Shown piece after piece: positions 1 through 7,299 of a DNA stretch of 64,000 nucleotides. The notes under the pieces are model-generated. The model worked only from the letters and a program-made list of their open reading frames with translations. It had not been told where the DNA came from and did not search any database. The stretch comes from Psychroflexus sediminis (lineage in GTDB: Bacteria > Bacteroidota > Bacteroidia > Flavobacteriales > Flavobacteriaceae), in NCBI RefSeq assembly GCF_900099815.1, contig NZ_FNCW01000007.1, forward strand, positions 106,222 through 170,221. The letters are read 5' to 3'. Within the stretch, counting starts at the first letter, position 1; each line of letters starts with the position of its first letter. Made by a program: the position numbers and the translations under genes.

Positions 1-77
1 TCGCCTTTTTCCAAAGCCAAATGGGCTTCTTCCAGGGCTTTTTTCATAAAATAGGTATCGTCAAAAGGGTTTAGCAT
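1..77 (-). CDS. tadA: tRNA-specific adenosine deaminase, N-terminal fragment (runs off the window)
   Basis: Only the first 25 codons are present, read leftward from the ATG at 77-75. The peptide starts MLNPFDDTYFMKKALEEAHL and continues to ALEKG, which is the typical opening of flavobacterial TadA/nucleoside deaminases; the zinc-binding HAE and PCxxC motifs would lie outside the window. TadA converts the wobble adenosine of tRNA-Arg(ACG) to inosine. The gene is divergent from dxs, with the repeat patch lying between them. The call rests on a short N-terminus, so another member of the cytidine/nucleoside deaminase family is possible. Confidence 0.7.
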   Translation of the reverse strand, partial: MLNPFDDTYFMKKALEEAHLALEKG

Positions 78-140
78 AGTCAAAAATAGTATTTCTTAGT
101 CACAACCTTTCTGTTCTTCACCTCTTAGTTACTAAAATTA

Positions 141-211
141 ACCGCAAAGGCGCTGAGAACGCAAAGAAGTCTCGCATTAAAAAACACTGCGAACTCTGCG
201 ACTTTGTGGTG
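141..211. repeat. Short inverted-repeat unit (copy D)
   Basis: The left arm (141-166, beginning ACCGCAAAGGCGCTGAGAAC) and the right arm (185-211, ending ACTTTGTGGTG) are imperfect inverted complements separated by about 18 bases. The arms resemble those of copies A-C further right but with GCAAAG/GCGAAC wording. This copy sits just past the 3' end of the GxxExxY gene. Confidence 0.65.
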
Positions 212-233
212 AAAAAACCAAATAAGCTAAAAA

Positions 234-614
234 CTACAAATATCCATTCAACACTCTTTTTAATCCATTTTTTAATAACACTTCATTAAAATTGATCAAT
301 AAGCCTAATTTTAAATCTTTCAATTTTAAATAAGTCAAAAGTTGAGCAGTATGGATATCTGCCAAAGCTTCAACACTTTTTATTTCTATAATCACCTTAT
401 TTTCGACCAATAAATCTATTCTATAACCTGCATTAAGCTTTACATCCTTATAAATCACAGGTAGTGCAATTTGTTGATTCACATCCAGTCCTATCTGTCT
501 AAGCTCAAATGCTAGACAGGTTTCGTAAGTGCTTTCTAAAAGACCTGGACCAAGTTGCTTATGAACCTCTATGGCAGCTCCAATTATTTTGGTAGCAAGT
601 TCGTTCTCTTTCAT
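234..614 (-). CDS. GxxExxY family protein (PD-(D/E)XK nuclease-like fold)
   Basis: This 126-residue protein carries the family signature G24-LL-E27-ST-Y30 and a downstream D67 ... E77-I-K79 pattern that matches the PD-(D/E)XK core. Family length is usually 120-130 residues, so it looks complete. The biochemical role of the family is not established; nuclease activity is inferred from the fold. The gene lies inside a cluster of imperfect inverted-arm repeats (copies D and A on either side). The start is the ATG at 614-612. It is not obviously in an operon, and together with the TonB-like gene it separates tadA from dxs, which suggests an accessory insertion. Confidence 0.85.
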   Translation of the reverse strand: MKENELATKIIGAAIEVHKQLGPGLLESTYETCLAFELRQIGLDVNQQIALPVIYKDVKLNAGYRIDLLVENKVIIEIKSVEALADIHTAQLLTYLKLKDLKLGLLINFNEVLLKNGLKRVLNGYL

Positions 615-635
615 AATTTAAACTATAATTTCTTG

Positions 636-909
636 AAGTCAACCCTGTGTTAACTGTATCTCTACAGAGAAAAAAACCACGGAGTCACCAAGTTCACAGA
701 GAAAAGGATTAAATTAAATAATTTTTAGTTACAAATAAAATTTTGTGTCCTACGGATCACAGCCTGCCCTGATTATAACCGAATGGCGGAGAAAAAATCT
801 TAAAACCTGCCTGCGTAGTATTTTATTAAGCAGAGGCGCTAAAAAATCGAATGGATTATAAAAGAATCCAAAAAAAACAACTCTCTGTGTTCTCCGTGAC
901 TTTGTGGTG
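636..909. repeat. Inverted-arm repeat, copy A (about 274 bp)
   Basis: The left arm at 676-701 (ACCACGGAGTCACCAAGTTC and on) and the right arm at 883-909 (TGTTCTCCGTGACTTTGTGG inside) are imperfect inverted complements. The roughly 180 bp between them contains a core (CAGCCTGCCCTGA ... CTGCGTAGTATTTTATTAAG ... TCGAATGGATTATAA) that recurs in copies B and C. About 40 bp before the left arm (AAGTCAACCCTGTGTTAAC) is also shared with copy C. This and copy B fill the gap between the GxxExxY and TonB genes; I see no gene in it. Confidence 0.85.
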
Positions 910-914
910 AAAAT

Positions 915-1096
915 AACCACGGCGTCACAAAGTTAAACTCCTTGTCTCAGCCTGCTCTGAGTATAATCAAAGGCTGGTAAAAAAAATCATAAAACCTGCC
1001 TGCGTAGTATTTTATTAAAAAGAGGCGCTAAAAACTCGAATGGATTATAAAAAAACCAAAAAACAACTCTCTGTGTTCTCCGTGACTTTGTGGTGA
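915..1096. repeat. Inverted-arm repeat, copy B (about 182 bp)
   Basis: A shorter direct copy follows copy A after about 5 bases. Its left arm begins ACCACGGCGTCACAAAGTT and its right arm (CTCTGTGTTCTCCGTGACTT onward) is nearly identical to that of copy A. It lacks the stretch between the left arm and the CAGCCTG core seen in A and C, so it looks like an internally deleted member. It ends about 30 bp beyond the 3' end of the TonB-like gene. Confidence 0.85.
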
Positions 1097-1125
1097 AAAA
1101 GCCAAATAGTTAACATGAAAAGAAT

Positions 1126-1884
1126 TTATTCTATTATTTTGATAATGATAGATAGTGAAAATAATACTCCCACAGGTCGACCGCGCTGTTCACCAGGCTT
1201 CATGTCTGGCAGCATTTCAACAACTCTTATACCTTCAGCCTCTAATTTTGGGTGAGGAGCCCTGGCAGCAATATCAACGATAGATCCTGTATGATCAATC
1301 TTAAAGCCTATAAATACGCGATGTGTTCCACTGAGTTTTAAATCGTTCGCGATATCCATATCAAATTTTTCATGCATAAATTCATTTACTTTCCGGTTCA
1401 TGCATTCTTTTCGCTCTTCATTGCTATTCAGGCCCTCACATCCAGGAAACACCGGTACGGTTTCAATCACCGAAAAGGGCACGTCTTCTATCTCCTCTTC
1501 TACATCTTCCACTTCTCCCACGCCCACAATTTCTCCTGTGTTTGAAGCTGCTTTCACTTCTACACTCTCATTTTGGTTGGTTTCGCTAGATTGTATGTTC
1601 ACCTCCTGTATGTCTAAATCATTATCAACAATTCTAATAGCCTCCGGAACAGGTGCCGGCGGGGCTGGAGGCGGTGGTGGTGGAGTATTTTTTATTTCTG
1701 TTATAGGTGCAGATTCTTTTTCTATTAAATTAAGATATAAGACTTCTGTTTCGGTGTGTTCATTTCTGTAAGTTTTACGTTCTATCATTATAAGTGAGAA
1801 CGAAAGGGATATGATAAGTCCTATTTGAAAAAAGATAAGACTATACCTGGAGAGGTCTTTTTTTGGATTCTTTTTAATTTTCAT
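1126..1884 (-). CDS. TonB family energy transducer
   Basis: This 252-residue protein has a short basic N-terminus, one membrane segment (about residues 14-34), a proline-rich stretch (about 68-80) and a C-terminal TonB domain (about 165-252) with the typical VFPGCEG entry seen in Bacteroidota TonB proteins. TonB proteins couple the inner-membrane ExbB/ExbD proton channel to outer-membrane receptors such as the two encoded at 7.3-13.4 kb. No exbB/exbD lie beside it, and it sits between repeat copies B and C, so which receptors it serves cannot be told. An acidic region (about residues 115-140) joins the proline stretch to the C-terminal domain. Confidence 0.88.
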   Translation of the reverse strand: MKIKKNPKKDLSRYSLIFFQIGLIISLSFSLIMIERKTYRNEHTETEVLYLNLIEKESAPITEIKNTPPPPPPAPPAPVPEAIRIVDNDLDIQEVNIQSSETNQNESVEVKAASNTGEIVGVGEVEDVEEEIEDVPFSVIETVPVFPGCEGLNSNEERKECMNRKVNEFMHEKFDMDIANDLKLSGTHRVFIGFKIDHTGSIVDIAARAPHPKLEAEGIRVVEMLPDMKPGEQRGRPVGVLFSLSIIIKIIE

Positions 1885-1990
1885 AATCCTATCTTTAGAA
1901 GTATCACTAATTTAAGGAAAACTAAAGTTTAAGTTTATGATAGAAATCAGGTCTGCTTAAAATAATTTTCATATCTTAAATTACCTTCTT

Positions 1991-2257
1991 CAAGTCAACC
2001 CTGTGTTAACTTCAGCTCTACAGAGAAAAAACTACGGAGTCACAAAGTTCACAGAGAAAAGGATTAAATTAAATAATTTTTAGTTATAAAATTTTGTGTT
2101 CTACGGGTCTCAGCCTGCCCTGAGTATAACCGAATGGCGGAGAAAAAACCAAAAAACCTTCCTGTGTAGTATTTTATTAAGCAGAGGCGCTAAAAACTCG
2201 AATGGATTATAAAAAAAACCAAAAACAACTCTCAGTGTTCTCCGTGACTTAGTGGTG
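1991..2257. repeat. Inverted-arm repeat, copy C (about 267 bp)
   Basis: This copy is collinear with copy A over its whole length: the leading AAGTCAACCCTGTGTTAAC, the left arm at 2031-2057, the CAGCCTGCCCTGAGTATAAC core, the GTAGTATTTTATTAAGCAGA segment and the right arm at 2229-2257. An open frame across it (about 2110-2334, minus) is an artefact of the repeat. The rest of the 1885-2392 gap is AT-rich sequence before the repeat and a dxs promoter box at its end. Confidence 0.85.
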
Positions 2258-2380
2258 AAAAAACCATCATCCTGCCCGCGTTTCACTTTGGAAGACAGGT
2301 TCAGCATGAAACCTAGATCAGGTTTTAAATTCACTGAGTTTTACTCACCTCTCATCGCTTAAAAACTCACAGACTATTGG

Positions 2381-2388
2381 TAACTTTG
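2381..2388 (+). promoter_or_regulatory. Putative dxs promoter, -7 box TAACTTTG
   Basis: TAACTTTG matches the flavobacterial TAnnTTTG -7 consensus. It ends only four bases before the dxs ATG, so a transcript from it would have little or no 5' leader. No clear TTG -33 element is seen. Confidence 0.4.
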
Positions 2389-2392
2389 TCTC

Positions 2393-4174
2393 ATGACTTT
2401 AGATTTGCTTTCTCACATACATTCACCTGAAGACTTACGTCAGCTTAAGGCTAAGCAGCTGGAGCAATTAGCCAAAGAGCTGAGAGAATTTATCATCGAC
2501 GTAGTCTCCACCAAAGAAGGTCATCTCGGGGCCAGCCTTGGTGTGGTGGAACTCACCATTGCCCTGCACTACTGCTTTGAAACCCCAAAGGATTTATTGG
2601 TCTGGGATGTAGGCCACCAGGCCTACGGGCATAAAATCCTGACCGGGCGTCGTGACCGTTTTGAGACCAATAGAAAACTCAATGGGATTTCTGGATTTCC
2701 TAAACGGGAAGAAAGCATTTACGACACCTTTGGCACCGGCCATAGTTCCACCTCGATATCTGCTGCTCTGGGCATGGCGATTTCATCTCAGCTGAAAGGG
2801 GATTTCCAAAAACAGCACATCGCTGTGATTGGAGATGCTTCCATAGCCTCTGGGATGGCATTTGAAGGCCTGAATCACGCCGGAGTGACTAAAGCTAACC
2901 TTTTGATTGTACTCAACGATAACGCCATCGGTATTGATCCCAGCGTGGGCGCTCTTAAAACCTACCTCACCAAAGCTAAAATCGGTAAAAAACCAAGTCA
3001 GGATAATATCATTGAAGCGCTCAACTTTCACTACGAAGGGCCTATCGACGGACATGATTTACCCGAGCTTTTAAAAGCATTCGAAACCCTGAAAACCAAA
3101 TCGGGCCCTAAACTCCTCCACGTCATTACCAAAAAAGGCAAGGGTTTAAAACAAGCCGAAGAAGACCAGGTGAAATACCATGCTCCCGGCAAATTTGATA
3201 AACTTACCGGCGAAGTCCTGCCCAAAAACAACCAGGACTTAGCCCCCAAGTTTCAGGATGTCTTTGGACTGACGTTGCTGGAACTGGCCCAACAAGATGA
3301 GGCCATTGTTGGCATTACGCCGGCGATGCCTACGGGAAGTTCGCTGAAGTATATGATGGATGCGTTTCCGGACCGTGCCTTTGATGTGGGTATTGCCGAG
3401 CAGCACGCGGTTACTCTTGCTGCGGGCATGGCTACTCAGGGGCATAAAGTCTTTTGTGCCATCTATTCCACCTTTTTGCAGCGTGCCTACGATCAGGTGA
3501 TTCATGATGTGGCCCTGCAAAATCTGCCGGTTGTGTTTTGCATTGACCGGGCCGGACTGGTCGGTAATGACGGTGCCACGCATCATGGGGTGTTTGACCT
3601 GGCTTTTTTAAGATGTATCCCTAATTTGATTATTGCTGCACCAGCAGATGCTATTGAATTGAGGCAGCTTCTTTATACCGCTACTCAAAATCTTCAACAA
3701 CCCATGGCCATCAGGTATCCAAGAGGACGCGGACAGATTAAAGACTGGAAAACGCCTTTCGAAAAGCTGGACATTGGCAAAGGAAGATGCCTTCAGGAAG
3801 GTTCGGATGTGGCAGTTTTAAGCTTAGGAAGTATTTCGAGGCACGTGTCTGAAAGCATCAGGTCTGTCGGTGACAGGTTCAGCATAGCTCACTACGACTT
3901 GCGGTATTTGAAACCTCTTGATGAAAATTTACTAGAATCTGTTTTTGATAAGTTTCAGCAGATCATCACCATTGAAGACGGAACCGTAAAAGGCGGATTT
4001 GGAGATGCGGTTCTGGAATTTGCCCAAACCCAGAACTACACGGGCCATATCCATAAGCTGGGCATTCCTGACCGGTTTATTGAACACGGGGATACCGACG
4101 AACTCTATGCCTTGGCGGGAATTTCTTCAGAAAAAATAAAAGAAATAATCCTTTGCATTTTGAATCAATCCTGA
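2393..4174 (+). CDS. dxs: 1-deoxy-D-xylulose-5-phosphate synthase
   Basis: This thiamine-diphosphate enzyme condenses pyruvate and glyceraldehyde-3-phosphate, the first step of the MEP isoprenoid pathway. The 593-residue length is usual for Bacteroidota. Visible motifs: WDVGHQAYGHKILTG (71-85), the ThDP-binding GDAS (147-150) with NDN (175-177), the catalytic glutamate E336 in VGIAEQHAV, and DRAGLVGNDGATHHG (385-399) in the pyrimidine-binding domain. The C-terminal transketolase domain is intact. The 3' end overlaps the convergent phosphatase gene by 10 bases. Base composition is odd: the rows around 3300-3600 are 50-60% G+C by hand count and then drop sharply (see findings). Confidence 0.97.
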   Translation: MTLDLLSHIHSPEDLRQLKAKQLEQLAKELREFIIDVVSTKEGHLGASLGVVELTIALHYCFETPKDLLVWDVGHQAYGHKILTGRRDRFETNRKLNGISGFPKREESIYDTFGTGHSSTSISAALGMAISSQLKGDFQKQHIAVIGDASIASGMAFEGLNHAGVTKANLLIVLNDNAIGIDPSVGALKTYLTKAKIGKKPSQDNIIEALNFHYEGPIDGHDLPELLKAFETLKTKSGPKLLHVITKKGKGLKQAEEDQVKYHAPGKFDKLTGEVLPKNNQDLAPKFQDVFGLTLLELAQQDEAIVGITPAMPTGSSLKYMMDAFPDRAFDVGIAEQHAVTLAAGMATQGHKVFCAIYSTFLQRAYDQVIHDVALQNLPVVFCIDRAGLVGNDGATHHGVFDLAFLRCIPNLIIAAPADAIELRQLLYTATQNLQQPMAIRYPRGRGQIKDWKTPFEKLDIGKGRCLQEGSDVAVLSLGSISRHVSESIRSVGDRFSIAHYDLRYLKPLDENLLESVFDKFQQIITIEDGTVKGGFGDAVLEFAQTQNYTGHIHKLGIPDRFIEHGDTDELYALAGISSEKIKEIILCILNQS

Positions 4175-4899
4175 TTTCTGCCCGGCTCCTCCGGATATAA
4201 CTCGTACACAGCATCGCTCTGCCAGACTTCTTTAGTATCAACATCAATAAGGCTTACAGGGCCTTTAAAGGCCGCACCGGTATCTATATTCCAGACATTG
4301 GCCAGATTCACCGGCTTGGTCTTCCCCATGCGCGTGGTAGGCGTGTGACCGATGTATATTTCCTTGAACAATTTTAAGCGATCCGGATAAAAATCGTCCT
4401 GAGGAGACAGTGTCTTATCCATAGCTTTCACCATTTCCCAAAGCGATCTGTCCCAATACACCGTATTGGGATAAAACTCTGCTGTAGGGCCATGCAGATT
4501 GGCAAAACCAGCATGTAAGAACAGGCGATTCTGCTCGTCGATGTGATAATTGGTCAGGTTTTCTAAAAACCGATGGTGCAGGTCTTTTATCGTAGAGCTC
4601 ACGTCACGGTAGGCTTCTAAGGTACTTCCGCCGCCATGTTCAAGCCATTTGGCATTGGTTTCTCCGGTGCGAAACCAGTCCAGAACCAAATCGTCGTGAT
4701 TGCCCCTTATAAAAATACACTCCTGCTCTTCTTTAAGCTGGATGAGGTAGGATAACAACTCGGGGGTTTCGCTCCAGCCGTCTACATAATCTCCAAGAAA
4801 AATCAATTGGTCACCTTTGCTTACCTCCGCCCGTTTCAAAACCTGTTCTAAAGCTCGAAATCCTCCGTGTATATCTCCAATTGCTAATATTCTGCTCAT
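4165..4899 (-). CDS. Metallophosphoesterase, PPP-type (serine/threonine phosphatase / ApaH-like)
   Basis: The PPP-family metal-binding motifs are all present: GDIHG (8-12), GDYVDG (36-41), GNHD (66-69), HAGF (about 130) and IGHTPT (about 195). The family uses a two-metal centre to hydrolyse phosphomonoesters or dinucleoside polyphosphates; the substrate here cannot be read from sequence. At 244 residues it is of usual length for bacterial PPP enzymes. It begins one base after the upstream AlbA_2-domain gene on the same strand, so the two are probably co-transcribed, and it ends inside the 3' end of dxs. Confidence 0.85.
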   Translation of the reverse strand: MSRILAIGDIHGGFRALEQVLKRAEVSKGDQLIFLGDYVDGWSETPELLSYLIQLKEEQECIFIRGNHDDLVLDWFRTGETNAKWLEHGGGSTLEAYRDVSSTIKDLHHRFLENLTNYHIDEQNRLFLHAGFANLHGPTAEFYPNTVYWDRSLWEMVKAMDKTLSPQDDFYPDRLKLFKEIYIGHTPTTRMGKTKPVNLANVWNIDTGAAFKGPVSLIDVDTKEVWQSDAVYELYPEEPGRNQD

Positions 4900-4900
4900 C

Positions 4901-6040
4901 TTAATTGTATTTAATTTTTCGTAAAATTCTCATGTTGTCTTTAAGCCGCTCGTAGGCTTTCTTTTGAATCTGTTTCAGCAAAGGCTTGGCTTCTTCCAGT
5001 TTTTCCAAAGAGTTCTCAAAACCATTGAGGTAGGCGATAAGATAGATCGTAGACATATTGATCAGTTCTTTTTTTTCTGCTGAATTCAGGGGCAACTTTT
5101 TGGTTAGTTTTTTCAACAAACTATCGTTATGATTAAGATAGTGTCTCAGGGTTTTTTGATCGTATTGCGGCGGCTGAAAGACCAGTTGCGATTCGATGTC
5201 GTAATGCATATTGTCTTTAAACTGAATAGACACTTTTTCTAAAGGATAGTACTTAAACTTATTTTGAAGTCCCAGCTGAACGTATTCTAAAATCTCGAAC
5301 TTGTCATCATCGTATTGAATTTCAACTTCATCAAGATCGGAATAAAAGAGCTTGACCTGTTCGTTGATCAATTGTATATTGACTCTGGAATAAAAGGTTT
5401 TATCGCCAACAAGTTTAGGCTTGGCTGCCCAACATAAGACGAAATATTCTTTAAAGACTTTGTATTTAGGGTTAAAATCACGACTCTTCAGAATAAAATC
5501 ATGAAAGCCATCCAGGGTTAATTCAATATTATTCTGAGAGTTTTGTTCTATGGCAGCGACAATTTCAGAATTGATATCCTTTATTTCGATGTCAAACACT
5601 TTGGGCTTACTGATGCTGCCTTCCCGCATAAAAACAGTTCCGCCCCAGTATTTCCAGATGTTCTTTCTCAGGGCACAAATGCTGTTATCGTTTTTGGGAC
5701 GTATGGAGACCAATCCCACGACTTTATCTTCTGGCAAATGCGGAAATTGTACATTCTCGTAAGAAACAATGGGTGGATGTTCCAGATAGGCATTCACCAG
5801 ATTCTGAATCTTGCTGTCATCAAAAAAATCGACGCCAACAATTCGGTTGTTCTCATCCTCAACCCCTATGACGATATAACTATTGCTTACAGGGTTGGTA
5901 TTGGACAGGGAACAAACGTGTTTCAGGAATTTAGCCTTGCCCTCTTTGGAGCCAATATCGACCAGTAGTTTCTTGTCATAGAAACTATTCTCCCCATTAT
6001 GGGCAAGAAGATTTTTGATAAGGAGGCGCTTGTTAATCAT
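4901..6040 (-). CDS. AlbA_2 (Schlafen-type) domain protein, putative ATP/nucleic-acid-binding
   Basis: The 379-residue protein has an N-terminal region (about 1-130) that reads like an AlbA_2/Schlafen-type domain: an early acidic stretch, SNSYIVIGVEDENNRIVGVD (53-72) and a following DDSKIQNLVNAYLEHPP helix. The remainder is a large domain without a motif I can name, ending in a basic helical region (about 320-379). Related flavobacterial proteins are usually annotated simply as ATP-binding proteins. It is tightly coupled to the downstream PPP phosphatase gene (one-base gap), which hints at a shared regulatory or RNA-related role. Function is unknown. Confidence 0.65.
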   Translation of the reverse strand: MINKRLLIKNLLAHNGENSFYDKKLLVDIGSKEGKAKFLKHVCSLSNTNPVSNSYIVIGVEDENNRIVGVDFFDDSKIQNLVNAYLEHPPIVSYENVQFPHLPEDKVVGLVSIRPKNDNSICALRKNIWKYWGGTVFMREGSISKPKVFDIEIKDINSEIVAAIEQNSQNNIELTLDGFHDFILKSRDFNPKYKVFKEYFVLCWAAKPKLVGDKTFYSRVNIQLINEQVKLFYSDLDEVEIQYDDDKFEILEYVQLGLQNKFKYYPLEKVSIQFKDNMHYDIESQLVFQPPQYDQKTLRHYLNHNDSLLKKLTKKLPLNSAEKKELINMSTIYLIAYLNGFENSLEKLEEAKPLLKQIQKKAYERLKDNMRILRKIKYN

Positions 6041-6110
6041 AGACTTGGCTAAAATTACAAGAAAAAACGCAACTTAACTTACGACAGGTTTGAATTAATT
6101 GTAAAAAAAA

Positions 6111-6133
6111 ACGAGACCCATAAAGGATCTCGT
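6111..6133 (-). terminator. Rho-independent terminator of the receptor/lipoprotein operon
   Basis: Read on the minus strand, a stem of about 9 bp with one G-U pair (ACGAGATCC / GGGTCTCGT) is followed by a run of about nine T (6110-6102). It lies about 25 bases after the stop of the lipoprotein gene. Confidence 0.85.
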
Positions 6134-6157
6134 TTAAAAATAAAATAAGTTATTTTT

Positions 6158-7288
6158 TTAGGCATCCGGATTGTAGATCCAGCTTCCCTCTTCCTTGATT
6201 AAATAAACGGTTTCTGTACCTGAAGTACCCGTATATACGGCATAGGTTACAACAAACTTCTGTCCATTTTCAGCATCAGGAACTTTACTCTCTAATAAGA
6301 TGTTCATCGCTTCCAGGATCATGTCTTCACTCCAGTAAGCAGATCTTCCCTCTCTGCGGTCAAAGTTGGCATAGTTGCCTGCACTGCCTGCTGGTTCAGG
6401 ATATTTACCTGCTAAAGCATCAGCAATGATACTGAAATCACCAGCGGTTAATTCGTATTTAATCGTATTATCCGGAACCCAGGTTTCACCGTTATTACCA
6501 AACTGAAGCGTTTCAGGAACCACGTTGGTCAATAAGGTCCACATGTTATCCTTAAATATATAATTGGCAAATTGATAGTTTACCGAGCCATCATAATACT
6601 TGTATAAGACATGTTTTACAGTACCATCCACAATTTCCTCATCATAAAAAACGGTATTGTTTAGTAAAATTTGAAGTTTAGTTTCCGCCTGATCCTGGCT
6701 GTTGAAATTATTGAATCTACCGTGTCCCATTTCCTCATACTGAGCATCTGTCACTCTCATGGTTTCGTTCCACTTTGAACCGTCAAATATGAATCCTTCA
6801 GTCCAAGTATTCACCGATCCGTCATAAAACTTAAACGTCAATAAAACCAGCTCGTCTTCTTCGGCATTTGGATATTTATTGCTTAAGAAGTCTTTGATGT
6901 CTGCGTAGTTATCGAAGTTACCATATCTTGAATAGGGTTCATAGTCTTCACTTGTCAACCTATATCTAGTGGTATTGTCTCTAACTCTTAATACAGGTGA
7001 ATATAAATCATATGTGATTAGTGCCTGAGAACCCTTTCCCCAAAACGGGAACATGTCACTTAGCAGCACAGGTACGAGTTCTTTGGCCTGGTCTGTATTG
7101 CTGAAGTTAGGAAATCTGAGGTCTAGAACATCCGTATAGTCTTCTTCAACCAAGGTGTATTCCACAGCGCCTACCACAGGCTCACTGTCAAGTTGCGCAT
7201 TGATTTCGTTTTCAATGTCTTCTACCGGCTCACAGCTTAAGATGAATAAGCTAAAAAACAAGCCTGCTAAGAGAGATATATTTTTCAT
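6158..7288 (-). CDS. Putative surface lipoprotein with four degenerate repeats, partner of the upstream TonB-dependent receptor
   Basis: The 376-residue protein begins with a lipoprotein signal (FSLFILSC, lipidated C19) followed by an acidic stretch (EPVEDIENE) that could act as a flavobacterial surface-export signal. I do not recognise a named domain. By eye it is built from four related units at about residues 43-100, 108-173, 176-250 and 277-370. Each unit begins with Y/M-x-L/V-x-x-x-D-Y/F, contains an NF pair, and units 2 and 3 share a YDGSVN strand followed by F-x-x-x-W. The gene starts 11 bases after the TonB-dependent receptor gene and shares its terminator, so it probably encodes a surface-exposed accessory (capture) lipoprotein of that receptor. 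The substrate is unknown. Confidence 0.75.
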   Translation of the reverse strand: MKNISLLAGLFFSLFILSCEPVEDIENEINAQLDSEPVVGAVEYTLVEEDYTDVLDLRFPNFSNTDQAKELVPVLLSDMFPFWGKGSQALITYDLYSPVLRVRDNTTRYRLTSEDYEPYSRYGNFDNYADIKDFLSNKYPNAEEDELVLLTFKFYDGSVNTWTEGFIFDGSKWNETMRVTDAQYEEMGHGRFNNFNSQDQAETKLQILLNNTVFYDEEIVDGTVKHVLYKYYDGSVNYQFANYIFKDNMWTLLTNVVPETLQFGNNGETWVPDNTIKYELTAGDFSIIADALAGKYPEPAGSAGNYANFDRREGRSAYWSEDMILEAMNILLESKVPDAENGQKFVVTYAVYTGTSGTETVYLIKEEGSWIYNPDA

Positions 7289-7299
7289 TTTAATGTGTT

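Noticed and set aside
1400..1771. A 123-codon serine/threonine-rich open frame on the plus strand
   Set aside because: It is antisense to the TonB gene, and its Ser/Gly runs mirror the proline and acidic stretches of TonB.
2110..2334. A 74-codon open frame on the minus strand with arginine- and phenylalanine-rich text
   Set aside because: It lies across repeat copy C, and its composition follows the repeat rather than a protein; no start site or homologous look.
3872..3885. GACAGGTTCAGCAT inside dxs, identical to 2294-2307 upstream of dxs, as a possible REP-derived insertion
   Set aside because: A 14-base match is expected several times by chance among all pairs in 64 kb, and the dxs frame has no obvious insertion there.
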